Part shown: piece after piece, positions 32,333-40,934 of the stretch
Position numbering within the stretch: the stretch's first letter is position 1
Layout: each line of letters begins with the position of its first letter
Assembly: GCF_900115245.1 (NCBI RefSeq)
Contig: NZ_FOVT01000009.1
Location: 62,001-126,000, forward strand
DNA from: Mesorhizobium sp. NFR06
GTDB lineage: Bacteria; Pseudomonadota; Alphaproteobacteria; Rhizobiales; Rhizobiaceae
DNA: 64,000 bases
Direction of reading: 5' to 3'
The notes under the pieces: model-generated
What the model was told of the DNA's origin: nothing
Databases searched by the model: none
Seen by the model: the letters and a program-made list of their open reading frames with translations, nothing else
Translations under genes and position numbers: made by a program

Positions 32333-34666
32333 ATGCCTGATCTATTGCTCGAACTCCGCTCGGAAGAGATTCCCGCCCGCATGCAGCGCAAGGCAGCCGG
32401 CGACCTCAGGAAGATGCTGACCGACGGTCTGGTCGACGCGGGTCTGACCTATGAGGCGGCGCGCGAATATTGGACGCCGCGGCGCCTGACGCTCGACATC
32501 CGGGGCCTGACGGCGCGTTCGAAGGACATCCGCGAGGAGATCAAGGGCCCTTCGACCACGGCAACCGAGCAGGCGGTGCAGGGTTTCCTGCGCAAGGCCG
32601 GGCTTGCATCGATCGCCGAGGCGCACGTCCATTCCGACCCGAAGAAAGGCGACTTCTACGTCGCCCACATCTCGAAGCCGGGGCGGGCGGCGCAAGAAAT
32701 CATTGCCGAGCTGGTGCCGGGCATCGTCGGAAACTTTCCCTGGCCGAAATCGATGCGCTGGGGCCCGGCCTCGGCCAAACCCGGCTCGCTGCGCTGGGTG
32801 CGGCCGCTGCAATCGATCGTCTGCACCTTCGGCCCGGAAACCGAGGAGCCGGTCGTCGTCGATTTCGAGATCGACGGCATCCGCTCCGGCAACGTCACCT
32901 ATGGCCACCGCTTCCACGCGCCGGGTCCGATCACGGTGCGCCGCTTCGAAGATTACGTGAGCAAGCTGGAACTGGCCAAGGTCGTGCTCGATGCCGACCG
33001 GCGCAAGGAGATCATCCTCGCCGACGCCCGCAACATCGCCTTCGCCAACGGGCTCGACCTTGTCGAGGACGAGGGCTTGCTGGAGGAAGTCTCCGGCCTG
33101 GTTGAATGGCCGGTCGTGCTGATGGGCGACTTCGAGCGGGACTTCCTCGCCATTCCTAGCGAGGTCATCCGGCTCACCATCCGCGCCAACCAGAAGTGTT
33201 TCGTAACGTCGCGGCCGGTCTCTGCGCTTGCGGGCGAGGTTGGCCAATCGCCGCTCTCCAACCGCTTCATCCTGATCGCCAACATCGAGGCGAACGACGG
33301 CGGCAGGGAGATCGCGCGCGGCAACGGCAAGGTGGTGCGCGCGCGCCTGTCCGACGCGCTTTATTTCTGGAAGACCGACCAGGGTGATCTGCCGGATCTC
33401 GGCACGCTGGCGGAGTCCGCGGCGAAGTTCGACCTGGATCTGACCAAGCCGCTCGACCAGCGCATGGCGCGCCTCGATCATCTCAACGTCACCTTCCACG
33501 CCAAGCTTGGCACGCAGGGCGCAAGGGTCGCGCGCATCAAGCGCCTGGCGGAAGAGCTGGCGCCGGTCGTGGCGAAGTCGATCTCCCCCCTTGAGGGGGA
33601 GATGGCCGGCAGGCTAGAGGGGGTCGCTTCGGCTGGCGCGACCCGATCCGGCCATTCGGAGCTGGAGAAAGTCGGCTCTCCACGCGAGACGACCCCCTCT
33701 GTCGCCTTCAGCGACATCTCCCCCTCGAGGGGGGAGATTACCGCGCTCGTCGCCCGCGCGGCGGTGCTGGCCAAGGCCGACCTGCAGACCGAAGTGGTTG
33801 GCGAATTCCCTGAATTGCAGGGCGCGATGGGCCGCAAATACGCGCTGCTGCAAGGCGAGCATCCATCGGTCGCGGCGGCCGCGGAAGAGCATTACAAGCC
33901 GCAGGGTCCGTCAGACCGTGTGCCGACCGATCCGGTGTCGGTCGCCGTGGCACTTGCCGACAAGCTCGACACGCTCACCGGTTTCTGGGCGATCGACGAA
34001 AAGCCGACCGGCAGCAAGGACCCGTTTGCACTGCGGCGCGCGGCGCTGGGCGTGGTCAGGATCCTCATCGAGAACCGTATACGTCTGGCGCTGACGTCTG
34101 TTTTCGCCATGGCCTTCGCGAATTTCAAAGGCGCCGCGGATCCGTCGTCCGACCTCCTCGCCTTCTTCCACGACCGTCTGAAAGTCTATCTCCGCGACCA
34201 GGGCGCGCGGTACGATCTCATCGATGCCGTCATCACGCCACAGTCCGACGACCTCTTGCAGATCGTGCGCCGCGTCGAGGCGCTGGGTTCCTTGCTCGAT
34301 ACCGACGAGGGTAAGAATCTGCTCGCCGGCACCAAGCGCGCCGCGAACATCCTGGCAGCCGAGGAGAAGAAGAAAACCGTCATCGCCGGGACCGTTGAGC
34401 CGGCATTGTTCCTCGAGGAGGCGGAAAAGAAGCTGTCCGCCGCGGTGAATCAGGCCGAGAAGGAAGCCGGCCAAGCGATTCAAAACGAAGATTTTTCCGC
34501 CGCCATGCTGGCGCTTAGCGTGTTGCGCGAACCCGTTGATTCATTTTTCGAAGGCGTTCTCGTGAATGATGAAGACCAGGCCGTGCGCGCCAACCGCCTG
34601 GCGCTGCTCGCCCGCATCCGCGCCGCCACCGACCAGGTCGCGGATTTTTCGAAAATCGTCGGCTGA
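32333..34666 (+). CDS. glyS: Glycyl-tRNA synthetase beta subunit with in-frame repeat insertion
   Basis: A 777-residue beta subunit that binds tRNA-Gly and supports catalysis by GlyQ. It opens with [21 protein letters not shown] (first 20 residues are diagnostic), has [14 protein letters not shown] in the middle, an HD-like domain with [17 protein letters not shown], and a C-terminal anticodon-binding region ([22 protein letters not shown]). Residues about 417-469 (33581-33738) are foreign to the family and come from a family D palindromic repeat read in frame ([11 protein letters not shown] at one end, DISPSRGEI at the other). The insertion adds about 53 residues, leaving the frame intact. 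Confidence 0.95.
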   Translation: MPDLLLELRSEEIPARMQRKAAGDLRKMLTDGLVDAGLTYEAAREYWTPRRLTLDIRGLTARSKDIREEIKGPSTTATEQAVQGFLRKAGLASIAEAHVHSDPKKGDFYVAHISKPGRAAQEIIAELVPGIVGNFPWPKSMRWGPASAKPGSLRWVRPLQSIVCTFGPETEEPVVVDFEIDGIRSGNVTYGHRFHAPGPITVRRFEDYVSKLELAKVVLDADRRKEIILADARNIAFANGLDLVEDEGLLEEVSGLVEWPVVLMGDFERDFLAIPSEVIRLTIRANQKCFVTSRPVSALAGEVGQSPLSNRFILIANIEANDGGREIARGNGKVVRARLSDALYFWKTDQGDLPDLGTLAESAAKFDLDLTKPLDQRMARLDHLNVTFHAKLGTQGARVARIKRLAEELAPVVAKSISPLEGEMAGRLEGVASAGATRSGHSELEKVGSPRETTPSVAFSDISPSRGEITALVARAAVLAKADLQTEVVGEFPELQGAMGRKYALLQGEHPSVAAAAEEHYKPQGPSDRVPTDPVSVAVALADKLDTLTGFWAIDEKPTGSKDPFALRRAALGVVRILIENRIRLALTSVFAMAFANFKGAADPSSDLLAFFHDRLKVYLRDQGARYDLIDAVITPQSDDLLQIVRRVEALGSLLDTDEGKNLLAGTKRAANILAAEEKKKTVIAGTVEPALFLEEAEKKLSAAVNQAEKEAGQAIQNEDFSAAMLALSVLREPVDSFFEGVLVNDEDQAVRANRLALLARIRAATDQVADFSKIVG
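33581..33738. repeat. Palindromic repeat (family D) translated inside glyS
   Basis: ATCTCCCCCCTTGAGGGGGAGAT at the left end and CATCTCCCCCTCGAGGGGGG at the right end are matching inverted cores, and the interior has a GACCCCCTCTGTCGCC arm facing AGAGGGGGTCG. The length is close to 159 nt (53 codons) and contains no stop in the reading frame used by glyS. It is the same family as the intergenic element at 901-1061. Confidence 0.85.
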
Positions 34667-34698
34667 GGGCTCGAAAATCGCCCGATCCGAAGCTGCCC

Positions 34699-34714
34699 GC
34701 ATGCTCGAGCATGC
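34699..34714. other. Short perfect palindrome downstream of glyS
   Basis: GCATGCTCGAGCATGC, a 16-nt perfect palindrome 33 bases after the glyS stop and without a T-run. It may be a small 3' hairpin of the glyS message or a protein-binding site. Confidence 0.4.
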
Positions 34715-34831
34715 TGACATGCTTCAACAATTTGGCGGCCGAAATTTAATGCGCCGGAGCCGGCTTACAGTCATATGACGATGACCTCCACGTGGGAGAA
34801 CCAAGAGGTTCCCCAACCACGGAGGCATGCC

Positions 34832-35113
34832 ATGAATTCCGTTGACGATATCGACTTGATTGAAGAAACCCCGGCCGCCGCCGAGGCCGTCGAATCCGCT
34901 TCCGACAACGTCCTCGACCAGGCCGCCGCCGCGGCGATCGAAGCGGCCGATCCATTCGATGACGAGTCGGAAGATGATGAAGATGGCGACGACGAAGACG
35001 ATGAAGATGACGCCGGCGAAAATGCCAAAGCCCCGGGCGACGATGAGTCCGAGGACGATGATGAAGACGACGCCGATGAGTCCGACGATGACGACAAGGA
35101 GAATGCGGCCTGA
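34832..35113 (+). CDS. Small, highly acidic low-complexity protein
   Basis: A 93-residue protein that is almost entirely Asp, Glu, Ala and Ser, for example DESEDDEDGDDEDDEDDAGE around residues 48-67. The ATG at 34832 follows CGGAGG with good spacing, and a leader hairpin (34794-34814) and a clear terminator frame the gene, which argue that it is real. There is no membrane segment. Such poly-acidic proteins can act as metal or histone-like protein mimics, but no function can be assigned. Confidence 0.7.
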   Translation: MNSVDDIDLIEETPAAAEAVESASDNVLDQAAAAAIEAADPFDDESEDDEDGDDEDDEDDAGENAKAPGDDESEDDDEDDADESDDDDKENAA

Positions 35114-35140
35114 GCCGTTTCCTGTCGGCTGAAAGGTGAG

Positions 35141-35168
35141 GGGCGGCGCGACAGGCGTCGCCCTTTTT
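35141..35168 (+). terminator. Rho-independent terminator after the acidic protein gene
   Basis: GGGCGGCGC pairs with GCGTCGCCC around a short loop (one G-T wobble) and is followed by TTTTTCG. It begins 28 bases after the stop. Confidence 0.85.
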
Positions 35169-35203
35169 CGTCCTGTTGCCTCAACTTCCGGGAAATTGAT
35201 GCG

Positions 35204-35593
35204 TCAATCTTCCACGACGCTGACCCGCACGCCGTCCTGATAGACATCGACCTCGATCAGCGGCTCGCCATTGACGATGGCGCGCCGGGTGGCGTTGCTC
35301 ATGGCGGCGCCGCGTTCCAGCATGCGCTGCAGGTCGGCGCGCGAACCGTCGGTGCGGAACCATGGATCGCCCTGGTCATCGCTGTCGCGCCGGTGGAACT
35401 TGTGCCAGTTGGCGCGGTCCTGCCGCACCATCTGCGCTGCGCTGACTAGCGCGTAGCCGTCGCTGGCGCGGTGGTCGCGATCGGAAATGCGCGCGACGTA
35501 AGAACCCAGCATATCGTCGGCCTGCGCCGTGCCCGCACCCAGCGCTGTTGCCGCCAGCAGTCCGGCAACGGCGATTGTTTTCGAAACAGTCAT
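35204..35593 (-). CDS. Predicted exported protein, function unknown
   Basis: A 129-residue protein with a clear signal peptide (SKTIAVAGLLAATALGAGTAQA, cleavage after residue 25 or so), so it is periplasmic. The mature part is rich in charged residues (RDHRASDGYALVSAAQMVRQ and DGSRADLQRMLERGAAMSN) and ends EVDVYQDGVRVSVVED. No cysteines or known catalytic motif are visible. The start at 35593 is preceded by GGGGGG-type purines. It is convergent with the acidic protein gene. Confidence 0.7.
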   Translation of the reverse strand: MTVSKTIAVAGLLAATALGAGTAQADDMLGSYVARISDRDHRASDGYALVSAAQMVRQDRANWHKFHRRDSDDQGDPWFRTDGSRADLQRMLERGAAMSNATRRAIVNGEPLIEVDVYQDGVRVSVVED

Positions 35594-35751
35594 GGAACCC
35601 CCCTCTCTAAACGCCAAAACGTTGCCCCGATCCGGATGACGGAAATCGGACAGGGCCACGGCATGTCTCGCGACAGTGTGCAGCGATTTCGGGACGAAGA
35701 CATGCTTAAGGTCACAGCCGCCTAGCATATCGAGGCGGGGTTCAATGTGAT

Positions 35752-36282
35752 CTACATCGCCTTGCCGACGCGGGGCAGCGACGGGGCATTTTGCGCTTGT
35801 GGCTGCGCGCCGGCCGACGCGTTGGCCGTCGCGGCCCGCTGGCTACCGGTCTTGCCGTTGCCGTTCGAAGCCGCGGTGGTGCCGTTGGCGGGGCTCGCCG
35901 CCGCGGTGCCATTCGCTTTTGTCGCCGCCGCCGGCGTGGTTGCCGGCGTGGTTGTCGATGTCTCGGGCTTGGCCGATGCGGTCGCCGCGGGCGTTGCGAA
36001 GGCGCCGCCGACAATGCCGCCGCGAATGATCATCGGCGCCTGCTGGTGCCCGGACTTTTCGGGAATTGCCGCAACCTTTTCGTCGGTGACGGCGGGCGCT
36101 GGATCGCCTAGCGCTATCACCGATGGCGTCGCGGCCGCGGACAGCTTGGCCGGCTCGATCGCTTTCAGCCTGATGACCGAAGGCGTCGAGGTCGAGACGC
36201 CAAGCACGACGATCGACGAAGCATGTGCCGCGCCGCTCATCGCCAAAAGGCCGATACCGAACGCTCCGAGCAAGCGCATCAT
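35752..36282 (-). CDS. Predicted exported Ala/Thr-rich protein
   Basis: A 176-residue protein with a signal peptide (LLGAFGIGLLAMSGAAHASS, cleavage around residue 22). The first half contains VVLGVSTSTPSVIRLKAIEP and a repeated SVIxL pattern, and the second half is low-complexity Ala, Thr, Asn and Gly, suggesting a flexible envelope tail. ATG 36282 and ATG 36279 are adjacent, with GGGGAG upstream. No family recognised. It is divergent from tsaC. Confidence 0.65.
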   Translation of the reverse strand: MMRLLGAFGIGLLAMSGAAHASSIVVLGVSTSTPSVIRLKAIEPAKLSAAATPSVIALGDPAPAVTDEKVAAIPEKSGHQQAPMIIRGGIVGGAFATPAATASAKPETSTTTPATTPAAATKANGTAAASPANGTTAASNGNGKTGSQRAATANASAGAQPQAQNAPSLPRVGKAM

Positions 36283-36444
36283 AAAAACTCCCCAGGCCGC
36301 AACCACATCAAACCCGCACCTTAGAGCCGGCACATTGAAGCCGGCTTGCGCGGAAACTTAACATTTTAGGGATTGATAAATCGCCAATGCCCGTACTTGC
36401 CCGACGCAAGCGGCCGTATTACGGGACCGGCATGTTCAAGACTG

Positions 36445-37425
36445 GTGGCGGATTTGGCTGAGATATTGGCGGTCGGCGAGGCGCTGGAGCCGGCATTGGC
36501 GTTGCTCGAAGGCGGCGACGTCGTCGCCATCCCGACCGAGACGGTTTACGGCCTGGCTGGCGATGCGACCAATGGCGTCGCGGTGGCGCGTATTTTCGAG
36601 GCCAAGGGCCGGCCGCGTTTCAACCCGCTGATCGCCCATGTCGCCGATCGCGCGATGGCGGACCGCATCGCCGGCTTCGATCCGCTGTCGTCAAAGCTGG
36701 CCGAAGCCTTCTGGCCCGGTCCGCTGACGCTGGTGCTGCCGCAACGCGCGGACAATGGCATCCATCCGCTGGTCAGCGCCGGGCTGGATACGATCGCGTT
36801 GCGCATGCCGCGCGGGTTCGGCGGCGAACTGATCGCGAGGTTCGGCCGTCCGCTGGCCGCCCCCAGCGCCAATTCTTCCGGGAAGATCAGCGGCACGACG
36901 GCACAGGCAGTCGCCGCCGATCTCGGCGACAGGATCAGGCTGGTCGTCGATGGCGGCGCGACCCCCGTCGGGCTGGAATCGACCATCGTCAAGGTCGAGC
37001 AGGGCAAGCTGCGGCTGCTGCGGCCGGGCGGGATCGGCGCCGAGGAGATCGAGGCGGTTGCCGGCGCGAAACTGTCGCGCGGCGCTGCCGGCATCGAGGC
37101 GCCGGGCATGCTTGCCTCGCATTACGCGCCGGGCGCCGCGATGCGGCTGAATGTCGGCAGCGTCGCCGGAGGTGAGGCGCTTCTTGCTTTCGGCCGCAAC
37201 CGCGCCAAGGGCTGGGAACGGGCCGTCGCACTGCGCAATCTCTCCGAGGCGGGCGACCTGCGCGAGGCAGCCAGCAATCTGTTCGCCTTCATGCAGGCGC
37301 TTGACCGCAGCGGCGCCGCGACCATCGCCGTCGAGCCGATCCCGTCCGCGGGCTTGGGGGAGGCGATCAACGACCGGCTTGCGCGCGCCGCCGCGCCGCG
37401 TGACAGCTCGCCTGAGCGCCGCTAA
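36445..37425 (+). CDS. tsaC: Threonylcarbamoyl-AMP synthase (Sua5/YrdC type)
   Basis: A 326-residue enzyme that makes threonylcarbamoyl-AMP for t6A37 tRNA modification. The YrdC domain has VVAIPTETVYGLAGDATNG, AKGRPRFNPLIAHV, PLTLVLPQR and APSANSSGKISGTTAQAV. A C-terminal Sua5 domain (from GMLASHYAPGAAMRL) makes it the two-domain Sua5 type rather than short TsaC. The start is uncertain: GTG 36445 lies close to the domain, while an in-frame TTG at 36373 would add 24 residues that look non-coding. Confidence 0.92.
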   Translation: MADLAEILAVGEALEPALALLEGGDVVAIPTETVYGLAGDATNGVAVARIFEAKGRPRFNPLIAHVADRAMADRIAGFDPLSSKLAEAFWPGPLTLVLPQRADNGIHPLVSAGLDTIALRMPRGFGGELIARFGRPLAAPSANSSGKISGTTAQAVAADLGDRIRLVVDGGATPVGLESTIVKVEQGKLRLLRPGGIGAEEIEAVAGAKLSRGAAGIEAPGMLASHYAPGAAMRLNVGSVAGGEALLAFGRNRAKGWERAVALRNLSEAGDLREAASNLFAFMQALDRSGAATIAVEPIPSAGLGEAINDRLARAAAPRDSSPERR

Positions 37426-37437
37426 GTCAATGAAGAG

Positions 37438-37487
37438 GAGCATGATGGCGTCCGAAACCGCTTCACACTTTTCGGCATCATGCTCTA
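37438..37487. repeat. Palindromic intergenic repeat, family C
   Basis: GAGCATGATGGCGTCCGAAA faces TTTTCGGCATCATGCTC around ACCGCTTCACAC. It fills most of the 72-nt gap between tsaC and the flavoprotein gene. Confidence 0.78.
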
Positions 37488-37497
37488 GGTTCGGCTC

Positions 37498-38928
37498 ATG
37501 AACGACCAGCCCTTCGACCTCGATCCCGCCGTCATCGACCGCTTCGCGGCCATTGTCGGCGACAAATATGCACTGCGCGATCAGGCCGACATCGCGCCTT
37601 ACATCACCGAACGGCGTGGCCTTTGGCACGGCCGCACATCGCTGGTGCTGCGTCCGGGCAGCGTCGAGGAGGTGAGCCGCATCATGCGATTGGCGACCGA
37701 GACCGGAACGCCGATCGTGCCGCAAAGCGGCAACACCGGGCTGGTCGGCGCCCAGGTGCCGGACAAATCCGGGCATGACATTGTGCTGTCGCTGTCGCGG
37801 CTCAACCGCATCCGCGAGATCGATGTCTTGTCGAATACGGCGACGGTCGAGGCCGGCGTCATCCTGCAGACGCTGCAGGATGCGGCCGACGCGGCCGACC
37901 GGCTGTTTCCGCTCTCTCTTGCCGCTCAGGGATCCTGCCAGATCGGCGGCAATCTTTCCTCCAATGCCGGCGGCACCGGCGTGCTTGCCTATGGCAATGC
38001 GCGCGAGCTCTGCCTCGGCGTCGAGGTCGTGCTGCCGACCGGCGAGGTATTCGACGACCTGCGCAAGCTGAAGAAGGACAACACCGGCTACGATCTGAAG
38101 GACCTTTTCGTCGGCGCCGAAGGCACGCTCGGCGTCATCACCGCCGCGGTGTTGAAACTGTTCCCGAAGCCGAAGGGCAGGGAGGTCGCCTTCGCCGGCC
38201 TGCCGACGGCTGAAGCGGCGCTGTCGCTGTTCAGCCTGGCGATGGACAGGGGCGGCGCATCGCTGACCGCTTTCGAGCTGATCGGCAAAAGGCCTTACGA
38301 CTTCACGCTCAGGCACGGGCAAGGCATCACACGGCCGCTGGCCGGCGACTGGCCATGGTATGTTTTGATGCAGGTCTCTTCCGGCCGCTCCGAACAAGAC
38401 GGCCGGGCGCTGATCGAGGAGATCCTTTCCGCCGGCCTCGAGCAAGGCATCGTCGGCGACGCGGTGGTCGCGGCAAGCCTTGCCCAGGGTGACGCCTTCT
38501 GGAATTTCCGCGAGACCCTGCCCGAGTGCCAGAAGCCCGAAGGCGCCTCGATCAAGCATGACATCTCCGTGCCGATCGCCTCGATCCCGCAATTCATCGA
38601 AGCTGCGGCGGGCGTGGTCGAGACCGTCTGTCCCGGCGCGCGCGTGGTCTGCTTCGGCCATATGGGCGACGGCAATCTTCACTACAACATCTCGCGTCCC
38701 GTGGATTGGCAAGACGAGGCGTTCCTCGACCTGTATCATCCCATGAACAAGGCCGTGCACGATGTCGTGCGGTCGTTCCACGGTTCGATCTCGGCCGAGC
38801 ACGGCATCGGTCAGTTGAAGCGTGACGAGCTCCTGGCCACGGCGCCGCCGATGGCGATCGACCTGATGCGCCGGGTGAAAGCGGCCTTCGATCCGGCCGG
38901 CATCATGAATCCCGGTAAGGTTATCTGA
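37498..38928 (+). CDS. FAD-binding oxidoreductase (GlcD / D-2-hydroxyglutarate dehydrogenase-like)
   Basis: A 476-residue soluble or peripheral flavoprotein of the PCMH/VAO superfamily. The FAD-binding domain contains IVPQSGNTGLVGAQVPDKSG (residues about 75-94) and SLAAQGSCQIGGNLSSNAGG, and the C-terminal catalytic domain has CFGHMGDGNLHYNI and SAEHGIGQLKRDEL, the metal-binding His pattern of D-2-hydroxyacid dehydrogenases. It likely oxidises a D-2-hydroxy acid such as 2-hydroxyglutarate, glycolate or lactate to the keto acid. Single-gene context does not narrow the substrate. Confidence 0.9.
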   Translation: MNDQPFDLDPAVIDRFAAIVGDKYALRDQADIAPYITERRGLWHGRTSLVLRPGSVEEVSRIMRLATETGTPIVPQSGNTGLVGAQVPDKSGHDIVLSLSRLNRIREIDVLSNTATVEAGVILQTLQDAADAADRLFPLSLAAQGSCQIGGNLSSNAGGTGVLAYGNARELCLGVEVVLPTGEVFDDLRKLKKDNTGYDLKDLFVGAEGTLGVITAAVLKLFPKPKGREVAFAGLPTAEAALSLFSLAMDRGGASLTAFELIGKRPYDFTLRHGQGITRPLAGDWPWYVLMQVSSGRSEQDGRALIEEILSAGLEQGIVGDAVVAASLAQGDAFWNFRETLPECQKPEGASIKHDISVPIASIPQFIEAAAGVVETVCPGARVVCFGHMGDGNLHYNISRPVDWQDEAFLDLYHPMNKAVHDVVRSFHGSISAEHGIGQLKRDELLATAPPMAIDLMRRVKAAFDPAGIMNPGKVI

Positions 38929-39114
38929 TCCTTCCTAAATCTGGTGGCCGGTCGCATTCCGATAACCATCGGCTCAGATCAGCAAAATTTAACCGACTTT
39001 CTTAAGCGCGCCGGTAAGAAGCGAGCGCTAATGTTTCTTCCCATAACGAGGCCGGAAAAACCGGCCCTGAGAGAACCGGAAAACGGCCCTCAGGAGTAAC
39101 AGGGAAGGCATTCG

Positions 39115-39681
39115 ATGAACACTGGATTGAAGCCAGTCTGGGCCGGACGCAACATGCGCCTCGACCCGTTTCGCCTGCCGCAGATGGTAAGCTATGCCAC
39201 CCGCGACGACTATGGCGATGTCACCTTCACCATCGATCAGCGCGGCGCCGTCATCCGCCGCATGCTGGAGATGAGCGGCGTGCCGGCGATCATCGCGCTG
39301 CCCGCCAAGGCGTTCCGCGGCGTCGCCGCGCGCGCCATGGAAGATCCGGACGGCAACGTCACGGTGACGTTGGAACTCCTGCACAATGACCCGATGCTGT
39401 CGGTGCCGCTGCTGGTCGCCGACGACCTCGAGGACGTCGCCGCCGACTGGCGCGCCTGGGCCGATGCCTATCGCTTGCCGATGCTTCTGATCGAGGCCGA
39501 CGGCATCGCCCGCACGCTGGAGGAATCGCTCGGCGCCGCCATCAAGGCGTTGCCGCCCCAGGAGCGCCGCAAGGGCCGCGTGTCCCATATGCGCCGGCCG
39601 CGCTTCCTGGCCCGCCGCAGGACCGGCAACCTCGGTTTGAGGCTTGTCATCGACGGCCAGGAGATAATTGCGCGGGAATAG
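39115..39681 (+). CDS. DUF6101-family protein, function unknown
   Basis: A 188-residue soluble protein beginning MNTGLKPVWAGRNMRLDPFR and ending in a basic tail (RRPRFLARRRTGNLGLRLVI), resembling the alphaproteobacterial DUF6101 family. The middle portion (GDVTFTIDQRGAVIRRMLEM and NVTVTLELLHNDP) is predicted beta-rich. AGGAG lies at 39091-39095 well upstream. No enzymatic motif is visible. The following 200 bases are a family D-like repeat that reaches the ubiA stop. Confidence 0.75.
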   Translation: MNTGLKPVWAGRNMRLDPFRLPQMVSYATRDDYGDVTFTIDQRGAVIRRMLEMSGVPAIIALPAKAFRGVAARAMEDPDGNVTVTLELLHNDPMLSVPLLVADDLEDVAADWRAWADAYRLPMLLIEADGIARTLEESLGAAIKALPPQERRKGRVSHMRRPRFLARRRTGNLGLRLVIDGQEIIARE

Positions 39682-39683
39682 GT

Positions 39684-39883
39684 TTCTTCTCCCCGTCACT
39701 ATACGGGGAGAAGTGCCCGGCAGGGCGACGAGGGGCGGCGCCAACATAAGTGTCTGGCCGCCTCAAACTTCATGCGTCGCATGCGCGATATCACAGCCGC
39801 AAATTCACCTTGCTTCCAAGGTTGGCGCCGCCCCTCATCCGGCTGCCGCCACCTTCCCCCGTATAGTGACGGGGAGAAGGAAG
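39684..39883. repeat. Long inverted-repeat element between DUF6101 and ubiA genes
   Basis: TTCTCCCCGTCACTATACGG at the left and CCGTATAGTGACGGGGAGAA at the right are perfect inverted copies, and GGCGGCGCCAA / TTGGCGCCGCC extend the arms. The element is about 200 nt, related to family D by its GGCAGGGCGACGAGGGG portion, and ends one base before the ubiA stop codon. It may act as a bidirectional terminator for the two converging genes. Confidence 0.85.
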
Positions 39884-39884
39884 A

Positions 39885-40868
39885 CTACACCAGCGGCTTA
39901 AGCCATATCCACACCGACCCGCCGATCAGGCCCAGGAAGATCAGCCAGCCGACCTGGTTGTTCGACTTGAACAGTCTCAGGCACTGGTCCGGATTGTTGA
40001 TGTCGAGCCGGATGATCTGGCGCGCCATATGCGCGCCGGCTGCGATCACCCCGGCCAACGCCACCACCGGGACCTGCGCCGAGGCGAAGGCGATGGCGAA
40101 GCAGATCAGCGCGCCGCCATAGAGCCCGACCAGCCAGGTCTTGGTGTTGTCGCCGAAGAGGCGCGCGGTCGAGCGCACGCCGACGATGGCGTCGTCTTCC
40201 TTGTCCTGATGCGCATAGATCGTATCGTAGCCGATGACCCACAGGATCGAGCCGATATAGAGCATGATGGCCGGGTCGTCGATGTCGCCGAACTCGACCG
40301 CCCAACCCATCAGCGCGCCCCAGGAGAAGGCGAGCCCAAGCACGAATTGCGGCCAGTTGGTGATGCGCTTCATGAACGGATAGACGGCGACGATGGCCAG
40401 CGAGGCGATGCCGAGCGGGATGGCGAAGCTGTTGAACTGCAACAGCACGGCGAGCCCGATGAGCGCCTGGATGATGACGAATATCCAGGCCTGGCGGCGT
40501 GTCACCTTGCCTGCCGGCAGCGGCCGCGAGCGGGTGCGCTCGACCTGGTTGTCGATGTCCTCGTCGGTAAGGTCGTTATAGGTGCAGCCGGCGCCGCGCA
40601 TGGCGACGGCGCCGATAAAGAACAGCAAGAGATACCAGGGCGCCGGCAAAAGCGTCAGCAGCGGGTCGGTCGGGCGCGGATAGGCGCTCGCGGCAAGGGC
40701 GGCCGACCACCAGCAGGGCCACAACAGCAGCTGCCACCCGATCGGCCGATCCCAGCGCGCAAGCTGCGCGTAGGGCCACAGCCATCGCGGCAGCACCCGG
40801 TAGACCCAATGGCCGCTCGGCGCATCGGCGACACGGCCCTGGATAGCTTTCGACTGGACGGGTTCCAT
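39885..40868 (-). CDS. ubiA: 4-hydroxybenzoate polyprenyltransferase
   Basis: A 327-residue inner-membrane prenyltransferase that joins the polyprenyl tail to 4-hydroxybenzoate in ubiquinone synthesis. Two aspartate-rich motifs are present: YNDLTDEDIDNQVERTRSRP (first, with the NDxxDxxxD pattern) and YDTIYAHQDKEDDAIVGVRS (second). About eight or nine membrane helices are visible. It uses the product of the polyprenyl synthase at 24326-25369. The start at 40868 gives an N-terminus about 30 residues longer than typical; a later in-frame start is possible. Confidence 0.93.
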   Translation of the reverse strand: MEPVQSKAIQGRVADAPSGHWVYRVLPRWLWPYAQLARWDRPIGWQLLLWPCWWSAALAASAYPRPTDPLLTLLPAPWYLLLFFIGAVAMRGAGCTYNDLTDEDIDNQVERTRSRPLPAGKVTRRQAWIFVIIQALIGLAVLLQFNSFAIPLGIASLAIVAVYPFMKRITNWPQFVLGLAFSWGALMGWAVEFGDIDDPAIMLYIGSILWVIGYDTIYAHQDKEDDAIVGVRSTARLFGDNTKTWLVGLYGGALICFAIAFASAQVPVVALAGVIAAGAHMARQIIRLDINNPDQCLRLFKSNNQVGWLIFLGLIGGSVWIWLKPLV

Positions 40869-40934
40869 GCCGTTGGAGTGGCAGCAGCAAGGGGCGCCGT
40901 CAAGCGGCCGCGTTGTCGCTCAAGGGGTGAAAAC

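Noticed and set aside
36691-38802. A 703-codon open frame antisense to tsaC and the flavoprotein gene
   Set aside because: Both genes on the other strand have full family signatures; the antisense frame has none and bridges an intergenic repeat.
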